DNA of 53,027 nucleotides from Bacteroidales bacterium (GCA_012728975.1 JAAYDZ010000054.1:1-53027), one strand, 5' to 3'; positions 30,602-40,783 are shown, counted from the stretch's first letter. The notes: generated from the letters alone by a model not told the origin. Made by a program: numbers and translations.

Positions 30602-31300
30602 ATGTCCAGACTTTATATAGTCCCTACGCCAATCGGCAATCTTGAAGATATAACTCTTAGAGCAGTCAGAATTCTCAAGGAGGTGGATCTAATTTTGGCA
30701 GAGGATACCAGGACAAGTTCGGTTTTGTTGCGTAAATATGGGATTACAACCAGGATGGAGTCACATCATAAGTTTAATGAACATCGGACTGTTGCTTCCG
30801 TTACCGAGAAGATTCTTTCAGGGATCCATGTGGCGTTGATAAGTGATGCAGGTACTCCGGGGATATCAGATCCGGGTTTTCTACTTGTGAGAAGTTGTGT
30901 AGAGGCTGGTGTAGAGGTAGAAACACTTCCCGGTGCTACTGCATTTGTTCCCGCTCTGGTTAATTCGGGTTTTCCCTGTGACAGATTTGTCTTTGAAGGA
31001 TTTCTTCCGGTAAAAAAAGGGCGTCAGACACGCCTAAAAGCTCTTCAAGAGGAGACCAGAACGATGATATTCTATGAATCGCCCCATCGTCTGGCAAAAA
31101 CGCTGACACAGTTTGCGGAATATTTCGGTGCGGAACGTCCTGCAAGTGTATCGAGAGAGATCTCTAAAATATATGATACCACTCATCGCGGAACCCTTGC
31201 ATCGCTGGCCGAATATTTCACATCACACGAACCTAAAGGTGAAATAGTGATTGTCGTTTCTGCGCATAATCCGGCCAAAAATCCAGTGGCGGAAAAATGA
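30602..31300 (+). CDS. rsmI: 16S rRNA (cytidine1402-2'-O)-methyltransferase
   Basis: The product is 232 aa. It methylates the ribose of C1402 in 16S rRNA using S-adenosylmethionine. The tetrapyrrole-methylase fold starts with [19 protein letters not shown], followed by [17 protein letters not shown], the glycine-rich [19 protein letters not shown] (residues about 79-97) and [28 protein letters not shown] and FYESPHRL complete the signature. E. coli RsmI is longer at the C-terminus (about 286 aa); this shorter form is common in the phylum. The next gene follows after 28 bases. Confidence 0.96.
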   Translation: MSRLYIVPTPIGNLEDITLRAVRILKEVDLILAEDTRTSSVLLRKYGITTRMESHHKFNEHRTVASVTEKILSGIHVALISDAGTPGISDPGFLLVRSCVEAGVEVETLPGATAFVPALVNSGFPCDRFVFEGFLPVKKGRQTRLKALQEETRTMIFYESPHRLAKTLTQFAEYFGAERPASVSREISKIYDTTHRGTLASLAEYFTSHEPKGEIVIVVSAHNPAKNPVAEK

Positions 31301-31328
31301 CATTAATCATAAGTTTACAAACACTTTA

Positions 31329-32285
31329 ATGAGCAAGGTAGATATGAAGAGGAAAGAAAAAGTGAAAAAGAGCGCTGCTTCCGGTGTGATTGCACTCATA
31401 TTCTTAATTATTGGTTTTCAGACAGCTATTTTCTTTGAAAAAGTGATCAACAGACCTGCTCCGCAAACGGAATCCAAAGAAACAACGGCTGCTGACCATC
31501 ACTATTCAGTGACAAATGATTCTCTGCTGTTACCGATATCATATTCTTCTCCGGAGTTCTCTTCCGGAACATATTCTCGTAGCAAGACCACAAACAGAAA
31601 TACTTCCGTCGTAGAAAGTAATCAACGAACTCGCTACGGGGGTTATCCGGCTCCCGCGAAGAGTTACAGCAAGCCAAGTCGGCAACCACGAAGAGTGGAG
31701 TCATTTGTATTCGATCCCAACACAGTCACCCTGGAAGAGCTGGTACGGCTTGGACTATCAGAACGTCAGGCAGAGGTGATTCTCAATTACCGAAGCAAAG
31801 GCGGTTCCTTCCGCAGAAAGGAGGATTTCGCCAAAATGTATGTGGTATCCGATACTCTTTATCAGCGTTTAGAGCCATTTATAGATATACCGAAATTGGA
31901 ACTCAATATGGCCGATAGTGCAGCTTTGGTCACCCTTAGGGGGATAGGTCCTTATTATGCGCGCCGGATTATCGAATACAGGGAACGTTTGGGCGGTTTT
32001 TTAGATCCACAACAACTAATGGAGATTGACGGCATAGACCAGGAACGTTTCGATGGTTTCGCCTTCGCTGTTCAGGCTGACAGTAGCCATGTAACGCGTT
32101 TTGATTTCTGGTCATTGACTAAGGAGGAACTTATCGCACACCCCTATGTAGGGACTTTTGCCGCAAAAGGCATACTCCGCTACCGCAGTGTCACTGATAC
32201 ATCGCAATGGAGCTTTAGTGATCTTGTACGAAACAATATCTTGACTCCCGACTGTGGTTCAAAACTATCAAGATACCATAAATAA
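31329..32285 (+). CDS. Membrane-anchored helix-hairpin-helix (ComEA-like) protein
   Basis: The product is about 318 aa from the ATG at 31329; a second ATG at 31344 (MKRKEKVKK) is equally possible, and the more upstream open frame overlaps rsmI and is less likely. A basic N-terminus is followed by one membrane helix (GVIALIFLIIGFQTAIFF), a Ser/Thr/Arg-rich linker of about 100 residues, then two to three helix-hairpin-helix units: LVRLGLSERQAEVILNYR, LVTLRGIGPYYARRIIEYR with FLDPQQLMEIDGID, and a degenerate HPYVGTFAAKGILRYR. This architecture resembles ComEA, which binds incoming DNA at the membrane, but no other competence gene is near, so DNA uptake is only a possibility. The fold is clear, the role is not. 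Confidence 0.8.
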   Translation: MSKVDMKRKEKVKKSAASGVIALIFLIIGFQTAIFFEKVINRPAPQTESKETTAADHHYSVTNDSLLLPISYSSPEFSSGTYSRSKTTNRNTSVVESNQRTRYGGYPAPAKSYSKPSRQPRRVESFVFDPNTVTLEELVRLGLSERQAEVILNYRSKGGSFRRKEDFAKMYVVSDTLYQRLEPFIDIPKLELNMADSAALVTLRGIGPYYARRIIEYRERLGGFLDPQQLMEIDGIDQERFDGFAFAVQADSSHVTRFDFWSLTKEELIAHPYVGTFAAKGILRYRSVTDTSQWSFSDLVRNNILTPDCGSKLSRYHK

Positions 32286-32355
32286 CCTTAATTACTGAAA
32301 ACAGACGGATATTTTGCTTACCTTTACACGCGATTTTTGTTAAAAATAGTATGAA

Positions 32356-33258
32356 ATGTTGGAATGCAGATCCGTCACCAAAAAGTTCGGTGACTTTACG
32401 GCTCTTGACAATGTCTCGATAGAGGCGGATAAGGGGCGTGTTTTTGGTCTGCTGGGCCCGAATGGGGCCGGTAAGACCACCCTAATACGTATCATCAACC
32501 GTATAACCATCCCTACAGCAGGTGAAATTATCTATAACGGCAGATTGATGAACGACGAAATGGTACGCGAAATCGGCTATCTGCCGGAAGAACGCGGTCT
32601 CTACAAAAAGATGAAGGTAGGGGAGCAAGCAATCTATTTGGCGCGTTTAAAAGGCCTTTCCATGGCTCAGGCAAAGAAAGAACTTAAAGAGTGGTTTGTC
32701 AAATTCGGTATTCGCAGCTGGTGGGATAAAAAGGTGGAGGAACTCTCCAAGGGTATGGCACAAAAGGTACAGTTTATCACCACCGTGCTCCACAAACCCT
32801 CGTTGCTGATCCTGGATGAACCTTTTTCAGGTTTTGACCCGGTCAATGTGCAGCTCATCAGAAACGAAATCCTCCGAATGAAGGAGGAGGGGGCAACTAT
32901 AATTCTCTCCACTCATAATATGGAGTCGGTTGAGGAACTTTGCGACGATATTGCACTTATCAACCACGCAAAACTGGTGGTATCGGGTCCTACAGGAGAG
33001 ATTCGCCGGAAATATGGCTCCAACCAAGTGGAGGTGCTCTATCGCTCTTCCCAACCTCTTGCCACCTGGTCCAAATATTTCACCATCTCGCTGGATGAAG
33101 AATACAAACACTTAAGGAGAGCGGTGCTCGATGTGGAAGATGGTGCAGGAGCACAGCAGATCCTTCCGGAACTGCTGAATAGCGTGGATATTGCTTCCTA
33201 TAGGGAGCTTGTTCCACGAATGAACGACATTTTTATTAAACTCGTAAGCGAAAAATAG
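32356..33258 (+). CDS. ABC transporter ATP-binding protein (NatA-like)
   Basis: The product is 300 aa. Walker A is GPNGAGKTT (about residues 35-43), the Q-loop region is replaced by GYLPEERGLYKKM, the signature is the variant LSKGMAQKVQ, Walker B is LLILDEPFSGFDP, and the switch His is in STHNMESVEELC. The C-terminal 80 residues form an accessory domain often seen in NatA/DrrA-type exporters. The permease gene begins 9 bases after the stop, so the two make one exporter, probably for Na+ or a small organic compound; the substrate is not determinable. The spacer upstream (32286-32355) has no convincing promoter, only a TTTTG and a TACCTTTA. Confidence 0.92.
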   Translation: MLECRSVTKKFGDFTALDNVSIEADKGRVFGLLGPNGAGKTTLIRIINRITIPTAGEIIYNGRLMNDEMVREIGYLPEERGLYKKMKVGEQAIYLARLKGLSMAQAKKELKEWFVKFGIRSWWDKKVEELSKGMAQKVQFITTVLHKPSLLILDEPFSGFDPVNVQLIRNEILRMKEEGATIILSTHNMESVEELCDDIALINHAKLVVSGPTGEIRRKYGSNQVEVLYRSSQPLATWSKYFTISLDEEYKHLRRAVLDVEDGAGAQQILPELLNSVDIASYRELVPRMNDIFIKLVSEK

Positions 33259-33267
33259 AAGGAAGAC

Positions 33268-34560
33268 ATGAATTTTAATAAAATAGCAATTATATTGGGA
33301 CGCGAATATTCGGTACGCGTCAAGAAAAAATCATTTATTCTGACAACCATCCTCACTCCAATATTAATGGCAGCTCTTTTTATCGTTCCCACCGTACTGA
33401 TGGTGGTGGGAGGCAAGGATACTGAAAAGGTGATGGTGCAGGATAATTCCGGTATTGTGGCTCCTTATCTTGAGAGTAGTACCACTGCAGAATACATTAT
33501 TGCTCCTGAAGGTAGCTCTCTCGAGCAGTTGAAGGCAGACTTTAATAATTTGGATGTCTATGCGCTTGTGGGTATTTCGGAGCTTGACTCATCCAATAAC
33601 GTGCAGGCAGTGGCCTACTCTGCTGAGCCTCTAAATGTGGATATAAAGAGCGATATTTCAAGCAAAGTCAATAAGGCCGTAGAGACGATGAAACTTTCAC
33701 TCTATAATATTACCGATCTCGACCACATTCTTGAAGAGGTGAAGAGTGATGTGCAGATCACAACTCTCACTCTTACCGACAAAGGAGAGAAGGAGGAATC
33801 AACGGAGATCTATATGGCGCTCTCTTATATTATGAGCTTTTTGATCTATATGTTCATCTTTATGTTCGGCAATATGGTGATGCGTGGAGTGATTGAGGAA
33901 AAAAGCGGTCGTATAGTTGAGGTTATTATCTCATCTGTTAAGTCGGTGGAGCTTATGATCGGCAAGATTTTAGGAATTGCACTTGTTGCTTTGACGCAGT
34001 TTCTGATATGGGTGGTGCTCACTCTGGTCCTAGTTGCGGTGGCAGGTATTTTCATGGGGGGTGATATTATTTCAACTGTAGAGTCGGCCGATATGGCCGG
34101 TATGGGCTCTATTCTAAGCGGCATTTCCGAGGTGAGGTTCGGCTATGTGATCACCTGCTTTGTAATCTATTTCCTACTGGGTTATCTGCTCTATGCCGGT
34201 ATGTTTGCCGCAGTGGGTGCGGCAGTGGATAATGAAGCGGACACGGGCCAACTCTCGATACCTATTACCGTTCCTTTGATCCTGGGTCTCTTCCTGATGA
34301 TTCCTACTTTCCAGAATCCCACAGGACAGCTTGCTTTCTGGTCTTCGATAATACCTTTTACTTCTCCTATGGTGATGATGGCAAGGATTCCTTTCGGTGT
34401 GGTGCCCTTCTGGGAACTCGCTCTATCGATTATTTTGCTTTTGGCGACCGCCCTTCTTATGGCTGTGATTTCAGCGAAGATATATAAGGTAGGTATTCTG
34501 ACCTATGGTAAAAAGGCCTCCTTTAAAGATCTTTTGAAATGGATTAAGGTAAAGAATTAG
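33268..34560 (+). CDS. ABC-2 type transporter permease (NatB-like)
   Basis: The product is 430 aa. It starts with a cytoplasmic motif typical of NatB-like permeases (LGREYSVRVKKKSFILTTIL), the first membrane helix, a large extracytoplasmic domain of about 150 residues, and then five or six helices, including FIFMFGNMVMRGVIEEKSGRIVEVIISSVK, of which the GVIEEK...RIVEV stretch is the ABC-2 signature that contacts the ATPase. It follows its ATP-binding partner by 9 bases and ends 4 bases before the 5'-nucleotidase C-domain gene, so all four genes up to 36180 may be cotranscribed. TAG is used as a normal stop here. Confidence 0.92.
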   Translation: MNFNKIAIILGREYSVRVKKKSFILTTILTPILMAALFIVPTVLMVVGGKDTEKVMVQDNSGIVAPYLESSTTAEYIIAPEGSSLEQLKADFNNLDVYALVGISELDSSNNVQAVAYSAEPLNVDIKSDISSKVNKAVETMKLSLYNITDLDHILEEVKSDVQITTLTLTDKGEKEESTEIYMALSYIMSFLIYMFIFMFGNMVMRGVIEEKSGRIVEVIISSVKSVELMIGKILGIALVALTQFLIWVVLTLVLVAVAGIFMGGDIISTVESADMAGMGSILSGISEVRFGYVITCFVIYFLLGYLLYAGMFAAVGAAVDNEADTGQLSIPITVPLILGLFLMIPTFQNPTGQLAFWSSIIPFTSPMVMMARIPFGVVPFWELALSIILLLATALLMAVISAKIYKVGILTYGKKASFKDLLKWIKVKN

Positions 34561-34564
34561 AACA

Positions 34565-35329
34565 ATGAAGATCAAAAGTCTCTTTTTAACTTTACTGCTC
34601 CTTCTTGGAGTCTCTGCTGCTTATGCTCAGATCAATTATAGATGGACGACAGTTGCCATGGATGCAACTTGGGGTGATATCAAGGACTTCACAGCAACTA
34701 AAATTATCAGTAAATATGAACCGATGGTAGCTCCTTTGATGGAAATTATCGGATATTCCGAGGATGAATATGATAAAGGTATTCCGGAAGGCCCTCTTTC
34801 CAATTTTGCGGTGGATGTAATCCGTGCAGTGGCCGAGAAAGAGACCGGTTCGAAGGTAGACGTGGCTATGACCAACTTTGGAGGTATTCGCACCTCTCTT
34901 CCTAAAGGTGCGGTAAGGGTTTACGACATTTTTTCGATTTTTCCATTTGACAATTACCTCGTAACCTTTGATATTTCAGGGGCTGATCTGGACAAATTCC
35001 TCAGAAGTATGGCTTCAAGAGGTCGTGTTGAGGCTTTGAGCAACGTGAAAGTGGTATTTGACGGCTATAAACTTGAATCGCTTACAGTGGGAGAAGAACC
35101 TATTGATCCGGAAAAGGATTACAAGTTTGCTACAATTAACTTCCTGATGGATGGTGGTGATAGGTTGAGTGTGGGAGATTTCGCTAAAAATATCACTAAT
35201 CTGGAGAATATTTATATTCGGGATGCTATTGTGGATTATGTTAGAGAGATGACCGCACGTGGTGAAATCATTTCTCTTAAAAATGACGGTCGTGTGATAA
35301 CAAAAAATAGGGAGGACTCCCGAAGATGA
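34565..35329 (+). CDS. 5'-nucleotidase C-terminal-domain protein, secreted
   Basis: The product is 254 aa. A cleavable signal peptide (LFLTLLLLLGVSAAYAQ) is followed by a complete 5'-nucleotidase substrate-binding domain: ESPLGNL-like GIPEGPLSNFAVDVIRA, VAMTNFGGIRTSLPKG (the loop that stacks the nucleobase in UshA-type enzymes), VYDIFSIFPFDNYLVTF, and FLMDGGDRLS. There is no metallophosphatase domain; it is encoded by the next gene, which overlaps by 4 bases (ATGA). So the normally fused enzyme is split, with the C-terminal half first. It probably acts with its neighbour in the periplasm or at the outer surface on nucleotides or related phosphoesters. Confidence 0.88.
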   Translation: MKIKSLFLTLLLLLGVSAAYAQINYRWTTVAMDATWGDIKDFTATKIISKYEPMVAPLMEIIGYSEDEYDKGIPEGPLSNFAVDVIRAVAEKETGSKVDVAMTNFGGIRTSLPKGAVRVYDIFSIFPFDNYLVTFDISGADLDKFLRSMASRGRVEALSNVKVVFDGYKLESLTVGEEPIDPEKDYKFATINFLMDGGDRLSVGDFAKNITNLENIYIRDAIVDYVREMTARGEIISLKNDGRVITKNREDSRR

Positions 35330-36180
35330 GACAGAATATTATCAAATATGTTTTGTTGTGTGTTGTAGTGGTTGTAATGGCAGCATCCTGCTCCCCCAGA
35401 CATCTCGTAATACTTCACACAAATGACACCCACAGCCAGATCGAGCCGGTAAGGGTAGGCCGTGATCGTGATAAAGGTGGCGTTGAACGCCGCTTACAGT
35501 ATATCAATTCTGTCAGGAAAGAGGCTGGTCGCCGTAATGTATTGTTGCTCGATGCCGGTGATTACAATCAGGGCACACCCTATTTTACTGTGGCAAAAGG
35601 TGACCTGGAGATAGAGCTTATGAATGCCCTTGGATATGACGTAGCAACTCTGGGTAACCATGAGTTTGACAATGGTCAGGAAGAGCTTGCAAGACGTCTC
35701 GCATCGGCCGAATTTGTTACAGTAACCTGCAATTACGACTTCTCAGGTTCAATTTTAAAGGATTATGTACAGCCTTATACCATCATCCGTAGGGCCGGAT
35801 TGAAAATCGGTATAGTAGGTGTTACATCATATCTTGAAGGAGTTGTGCTCAACAGCCATCTTGAAGGTCTTGTGCGTTTGGATGCAATTTCTGAGGTCAA
35901 TAAATGGGCTGCCCGGCTCAAACATGAGAAAAAGTGTGATCTTGTGATACTTCTATCGCATTTCGGTCATCAAGGAGGTTCAATGGAGCATCCTTCAGAT
36001 ATTCTGATGGCACAAAATTCAAAAGATATAGACATTATCATTGGAGGGCATTCTCATACTTTTCTCAAGAATGCAGTAGAAATAGAAAACCTTGCCGGCC
36101 GCAAAGTGGTTATTGTCCAAAGCGGAGGGCAAGGTGTTATCGTGGGTAGAATGGATATTCCTACTCCCGTTCGACCTTAA
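35326..36180 (+). CDS. 5'-nucleotidase-type metallophosphatase lipoprotein
   Basis: The product is 284 aa. The signal peptide ends in a lipobox (MAASC, Cys22), so it is lipid anchored. The calcineurin-like dimetal phosphatase domain shows all motifs: ILHTNDTHSQIEP, DAGDYNQGTP, TLGNHEFDNGQEE, LLSHFGHQGG and IIGGHSHTF. It lacks the C-terminal substrate-binding domain, which the preceding gene supplies. The start overlaps that gene by ATGA, implying coupled translation and equal amounts. Its 3' end overlaps the opposing DUF4783 gene by 20 bases. The likely reaction is hydrolysis of exported or scavenged nucleotides; the exact substrate is inferred from family only. Confidence 0.9.
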   Translation: MRQNIIKYVLLCVVVVVMAASCSPRHLVILHTNDTHSQIEPVRVGRDRDKGGVERRLQYINSVRKEAGRRNVLLLDAGDYNQGTPYFTVAKGDLEIELMNALGYDVATLGNHEFDNGQEELARRLASAEFVTVTCNYDFSGSILKDYVQPYTIIRRAGLKIGIVGVTSYLEGVVLNSHLEGLVRLDAISEVNKWAARLKHEKKCDLVILLSHFGHQGGSMEHPSDILMAQNSKDIDIIIGGHSHTFLKNAVEIENLAGRKVVIVQSGGQGVIVGRMDIPTPVRP

Positions 36181-36595
36181 GCTGCTGGATTGAATTTACT
36201 CCGTCTGTAGTTTTGACGTAGAGTATCACTCTGAATTTTTCACCGCCCGCGGTAAGTGAGCCAACCGCATATTTCATAGGAGCCTTTCCACTCTTATGAA
36301 TGATGGTAAACTTTTTAGGTGTATAATTGGTGAAAAAGTTTTTAATAATCAGACGTGCCTGATTTCGGGTGCAATTATTGATGGCACCCAAAATGTTCAG
36401 TTCAAGGTTGTCGGCAAACCAGGCGGAGAGTTTTTCATAGTCGCCAGATTGGATATATTTGCCGATAGGGGTGAATACATCCTGATCGGTGTTGCTTTGG
36501 ACATTGGTCTGGGAAGTCCTGATCATCTGCATCGTCTGAGCCGGTACAGTGAAAGATAATATCCCGAACAAGGCCAATAATAAAATCTTCTTCAT
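36161..36595 (-). CDS. DUF4783 secreted protein (NTF2-like)
   Basis: The product is 144 aa. A signal peptide (LLLALFGILSFTVPAQ) is followed by a compact alpha/beta domain: FTPIGKYIQSGDYEKLSAWF, VELSILG-like LELNILGAINNCTRNQA, the helix ARLIIKNFFTNYTPKKFTI and the strand pair FRVILYVKTTDG / IQQLKVERE. This pattern matches the Bacteroidota family DUF4783, thought to be NTF2-like; its function is not known. It is a single gene, convergent with and overlapping the metallophosphatase at the last 20 bases, and divergent from rlmH with about 106 bases between starts. Confidence 0.82.
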   Translation of the reverse strand: MKKILLLALFGILSFTVPAQTMQMIRTSQTNVQSNTDQDVFTPIGKYIQSGDYEKLSAWFADNLELNILGAINNCTRNQARLIIKNFFTNYTPKKFTIIHKSGKAPMKYAVGSLTAGGEKFRVILYVKTTDGVNSIQQLKVERE

Positions 36596-36689
36596 TTGGC
36601 GTGATAGGTTTAGAAGTGATAAAACTGCTTATTATATCGTAAATCAGCAAAAATCACGCCATCGGAAGAATAAATCCCCCTAAAAATGT

Positions 36690-36697
36690 TATTTTTG
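36690..36697 (+). promoter_or_regulatory. -7 box (TATTTTTG) abutting rlmH
   Basis: TATTTTTG fits TAnnTTTG and ends 4 bases before the rlmH ATG at 36702, so the transcript would have nearly no leader. No TTTG is found at -33 spacing. Confidence 0.45.
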
Positions 36698-36701
36698 TAG
36701 T

Positions 36702-37175
36702 ATGAAAGTCAAACTACTCCTTGTTGGCAAGAGCGTAGATGGCTGGCTCCAGTCGGGAATCAGACTCTATACCAACCGTATAGAGTACTATGTGCCATTT
36801 GAAATGACTGTTATTCCCGAACTGAAACAGACATCGTCATTCTCTGTTGAACAAATCAAAGAGAGGGAAGGGGAACTCATTCTGGCCAAATTAAAGAGTA
36901 CTGATGAAGTGATCTTACTTGATGAGCGCGGCAAGATGTACTCATCGGAAGATTGGGCACGACATTTGGAGCAGAAAATGACATACGGATCAAAAGATTT
37001 GGTCTTTGTGGTAGGAGGCGCATACGGATTTTCAGAAAAAGTCTATCAGCGGGCAGACAGTAAACTTTCTCTCTCACAGATGACATTTTCACATCAGATG
37101 GTGCGCCTGATTTTTGTTGAACAATTATACAGGGCATTCACTATCATTAAAGGCGAGCCATACCACCATAAGTGA
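36702..37175 (+). CDS. rlmH: 23S rRNA (pseudouridine1915-N3)-methyltransferase
   Basis: The product is 157 aa, the usual size of this SPOUT-class methyltransferase, which modifies pseudouridine 1915 in helix 69 of 23S rRNA on the 70S ribosome. The knot region reads VVGGAYGFSEKVYQRADSKL, followed by LSLSQMTFSHQMVRLIFVEQLYRAFTI and the C-terminal KGEPYHHK, all hallmark sequences. The start ATG gives MKVKLLLVGKS. Its stop codon overlaps the GTG start of the large histidine kinase gene (GTGA), so the two are translationally coupled. Confidence 0.97.
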   Translation: MKVKLLLVGKSVDGWLQSGIRLYTNRIEYYVPFEMTVIPELKQTSSFSVEQIKEREGELILAKLKSTDEVILLDERGKMYSSEDWARHLEQKMTYGSKDLVFVVGGAYGFSEKVYQRADSKLSLSQMTFSHQMVRLIFVEQLYRAFTIIKGEPYHHK

Positions 37176-40100
37176 AAGGATTCAGGACTATATACAAACG
37201 GATTACGGGAGCCGGCAACAAATATCTGACGATATTTGTTGCGGTCGTGGCCATCGTGTTTGCCATTATCTCTTTTGCGGGTAGTTCAGGGACCTATAAT
37301 CTCCGTCGGGAAGTGCGAAAGGTGCAAAAACAGGTTCATCACCGGCAGCATTTAATCGAAAAATATGCCCATCGTGCCATCACTACACCGGATGATCAAT
37401 GGGTAGATCTTAGCGACCTGCCGGATGATATGGTTATATACAAATATGTCTCCGATACGCTTCAGTCCTGGGCCAACCAGTTTCCTATAAGCAATGATGA
37501 AGTAGATGCCTATTCATTTACTTACCGTCTCCACTATTTGAGCAATGCCAACCTTTCCAGTTCGCCGCTGGCTTATTTGGGACTTGAGGAGCAATATGTC
37601 AATCTCGGCTCGGCGTGGTACATAGTGAATACCTATATTTCTCCCTCATACAGAACTAAAGTAATCACCGGTATTTTGGTCAAAACGGATTATCTTGACG
37701 ACCGGGGTCTGAAAAACCATACAAATAAGAATCTTCGCATTAGCGCAGGCTTTGATCCGGTAAGCGTCAATGTGGATGATGCCGGTGTGGTCTATGGAAT
37801 TGAGGGTCTGCCACTTTTCTCACTGGTTTCCGAAAGTCCGAGTCTAGCCAGGAGCACAAATCTCACTCCGATGTGGATTTCGATGCTTTTTGCGGTCATG
37901 GCTCTTTTCTTATTCCATGTAAGAAAGCGAAACTGGTTATCATTCATGATAACAGCTGTTGTTCTTTTGGCGATTAGAATTGTGGCCTTCATCGTGGTGG
38001 CCCGTAATGATATGCCGGGAGAATTATTTTCGCCGATCTATTATGCGGACAATCGCTTGTTTGATTCCCTGGGCAATTTTCTACTTAACAATGTACTAAT
38101 CGCCCTCCTTGCTTATGCCGTATTCATAACTCGTCTCCATATAGTTAAGCGTATCAAGCAATCCGGCAGGAATATGAGGATTGTGCGCTCCGTAGTCGCT
38201 GTTTTAGCAACTCTCCTTCTGGCGCTTTATATCCACCTGACGCTCCGTTCGCTGATTATTAACTCTAATATTGTTCTGGAGCCCTTCCGCATCGACGAAC
38301 TTTCCTTATATTCCATCCTGGCGTATTTCGCCTCAGCGATGATATTTCTTGGGCTTTTGCTGATGCTGCAGTTGCTGGTGTTGATCTTCCGTAAAAGACG
38401 GACATTCTCTCTGTTGTCCTGGTTCAATATGACACTCTATGTGTTGATAATATCGCTTTACTGCGTGACAATGATTGTGGTATATGGTTTTGAAAAGGAA
38501 TATGAGACAAACCGTGTAAGAACCAATAAACTTGCAATGGAGCGGGACTTAAGTCTTGAACTTCAGTTACGCAACGTAGAGGAAACAATAGCTTATGATC
38601 CTATTATTGCATTGCTGACCGCGGTGGATAGACGCGAAGTAATCCGTAGCCGTCTGCTTGAACGCTACTTATATCGTAATGTTGCTCAAAAATATAATAT
38701 AGAGTTGACCGTCTGCTCTCCCAATGACCTGCTGGACTTGGGACAGGGCAGTGAACTGATACCATGTTATCCCTTCTATCAGGACCAGATAACGAGGTTT
38801 GGTACACCGTTGGCACCTAATTCGAGATTTTTCTATATTAATAAATACAATGGTCTGACTTCGTACTTGGGCATGTTTACATTCTTTGACCCTGTGAGTT
38901 CGAGAGTTACCCGACTTTTTGTGGAAATTGAGTCCAAATACTCTTCAGAGTTTGAAGGTCTGCCGACCATACTTAGTGGCGACGAGGGTTACAATGATCT
39001 TCGGCTTCCGCGAAATTATTCTTTTGCAAGATACAGCAATGGTCGTATTATTACATACAAGGGTGATTATGAGTATCCCTTAATTTTTGATCAGAGTTGT
39101 CCTGATGGCTATTCAATGCAGATCAAGAAGGGCTACGTTCACTTTATTAACAAGTTTTCAGCCGATGAAATAACACTTGTAAGCCGTCCCAGCCACAAGT
39201 TTTTCTCAAATGTAGTCTCATTCTCATATATAGCAATTTTCTTCGGACTCTTCTTCTCCATAATGACATTCTGGGAGAGAGATAGCAAGTTATTTTCCCT
39301 TCCAAAGAGGTCCATTAAGAGAAAGATCACCATCATCATTACCTCAGCGATGATCTTCTCCATTCTCTTCCTTGGAGTAGCCAGTATCCATTATATCAGC
39401 AGATTGAACAAAACTAGCAATGAACGTGAGATGGATGAGAAGATCACTACTGCTCGCAACGTACTTTCAGAATATTGCAGATATGCAAATGTCTACAGTC
39501 AGGTGCAGTCAGTGGAGTTCTTCAACGCGATGGATGACTTGTCAAAAGTGATTAGAACCGATATCAACCTCTATGACACTCATGGAGGCCTTATACGTAC
39601 CACACAGCCCGATATCTACGAACAGTTCCTGATGGGCAAACGTATGAACGGAAATGCATATCATGAGATTGCGCACAACAATGCCCTTAAATACACCACC
39701 ATGGAGGAGGTGGCCGGGATGAAGTACTTCTCTGTATACGCACCGCTATTCAACAACCAGGGCTCTATGGTGGCTATAATCAACCTTCCTTATTTCTCCC
39801 GTTCGGCGGATATGTTGAGTGCTTCATCCTCAATGATTGCTACCATCATCAATATCTATCTTGTATTGATTATCCTCGCGTTCATAATAAGTGTGCTACT
39901 CTCTAACTCCCTCTCCAGGCCTCTAGTGGAGATTAAGGAGAGAATTCAGGGGTTGACCACATCATCCAACAGGAACAGATATATTTCCTACCACAATAAC
40001 AGGGACGAAATAGGAGTGCTTGTGAGTGCCTACAACAAGATGGTAGATGACCTTGATGAAAGTAGACTGCAACTGGCACAGGCAGAGCGAGAACAGGCCT

Positions 40101-40783
40101 GGAAGGAGATGGCCAGGCAGATTGCCCACGAGATTAAGAATCCCCTTACCCCGATGAAACTCCGCATACAGTATTTGATTAGAATGAAGGAGGAGGGACG
40201 CCCCGGATGGGAAGAGCAGGTACAACCCACTCTGAATTCTATTTTGGGACAGATAGCGAATCTTAGTGAGGTAGCGAATGCGTTCTCATCATTCTCAAGA
40301 TTCTATAACGAAGAGGTGGTGGATGTGAATTTGAATGAGGCTATTTCCGAGCAGGTATTTTTCTTTGACACCAATGATGATATCACAATCGAAATCCGCA
40401 ACAATGTTTCAGATCCTGTGGTATCTGCAAGAAGACAACAGCTCTCCCGTGTCTTTGTCAACATTATCCAGAATGCCATTGAGTCAATACAAAATTCACG
40501 TGGAACAGGGCACATTCTAATCACGATCGATGCTGTGGAGCATGAAGAAGGACTCTATTACAAAGTGGATTTTGCAGATGATGGCCAAGGGGTTGCCGAG
40601 GAACATATGGAGAGACTTTTCCATCCCAATTTTACTACCAAAAGCGGAGGTACCGGTCTTGGACTTGCTATATGTCGCAACATCATAGAGCAATCCCAGG
40701 GCACAATATCCTACTCCAGATCATCTCTGGGAGGGGCTTGCTTTACAATACTGCTTCCGGCTAAAAAATCTACTTTTTCCTGA
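37172..40783 (+). CDS. Large NtrY-like sensor histidine kinase
   Basis: The product is 1203 aa, starting with GTG at 37172 in a GTGA overlap with the rlmH stop. It has a membrane helix at about 18-36, an extracytoplasmic region, a block of about six helices between 233 and 440, a second large sensor region, more helices near 712 and 745, a further sensor region and a last helix near 900. Then come a HAMP-like segment, the HisKA H-box [18 protein letters not shown] with phospho-acceptor His near 986, and the ATPase boxes [25 protein letters not shown] and [13 protein letters not shown]. The H-box sequence is of the NtrY/AtoS type that pairs with NtrC-like regulators; such a regulator lies 2 kb downstream on the other strand. 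The signal sensed is unknown. Its last 14 bases overlap der. Confidence 0.9.
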   Translation: MKGFRTIYKRITGAGNKYLTIFVAVVAIVFAIISFAGSSGTYNLRREVRKVQKQVHHRQHLIEKYAHRAITTPDDQWVDLSDLPDDMVIYKYVSDTLQSWANQFPISNDEVDAYSFTYRLHYLSNANLSSSPLAYLGLEEQYVNLGSAWYIVNTYISPSYRTKVITGILVKTDYLDDRGLKNHTNKNLRISAGFDPVSVNVDDAGVVYGIEGLPLFSLVSESPSLARSTNLTPMWISMLFAVMALFLFHVRKRNWLSFMITAVVLLAIRIVAFIVVARNDMPGELFSPIYYADNRLFDSLGNFLLNNVLIALLAYAVFITRLHIVKRIKQSGRNMRIVRSVVAVLATLLLALYIHLTLRSLIINSNIVLEPFRIDELSLYSILAYFASAMIFLGLLLMLQLLVLIFRKRRTFSLLSWFNMTLYVLIISLYCVTMIVVYGFEKEYETNRVRTNKLAMERDLSLELQLRNVEETIAYDPIIALLTAVDRREVIRSRLLERYLYRNVAQKYNIELTVCSPNDLLDLGQGSELIPCYPFYQDQITRFGTPLAPNSRFFYINKYNGLTSYLGMFTFFDPVSSRVTRLFVEIESKYSSEFEGLPTILSGDEGYNDLRLPRNYSFARYSNGRIITYKGDYEYPLIFDQSCPDGYSMQIKKGYVHFINKFSADEITLVSRPSHKFFSNVVSFSYIAIFFGLFFSIMTFWERDSKLFSLPKRSIKRKITIIITSAMIFSILFLGVASIHYISRLNKTSNEREMDEKITTARNVLSEYCRYANVYSQVQSVEFFNAMDDLSKVIRTDINLYDTHGGLIRTTQPDIYEQFLMGKRMNGNAYHEIAHNNALKYTTMEEVAGMKYFSVYAPLFNNQGSMVAIINLPYFSRSADMLSASSSMIATIINIYLVLIILAFIISVLLSNSLSRPLVEIKERIQGLTTSSNRNRYISYHNNRDEIGVLVSAYNKMVDDLDESRLQLAQAEREQAWKEMARQIAHEIKNPLTPMKLRIQYLIRMKEEGRPGWEEQVQPTLNSILGQIANLSEVANAFSSFSRFYNEEVVDVNLNEAISEQVFFFDTNDDITIEIRNNVSDPVVSARRQQLSRVFVNIIQNAIESIQNSRGTGHILITIDAVEHEEGLYYKVDFADDGQGVAEEHMERLFHPNFTTKSGGTGLGLAICRNIIEQSQGTISYSRSSLGGACFTILLPAKKSTFS

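Noticed and set aside
31329-32285. Assignment as competence gene comEA
   Set aside because: The helix-hairpin-helix repeats fit, but the protein is longer than ComEA and no comEC or pilus gene is nearby, so only the fold is named.
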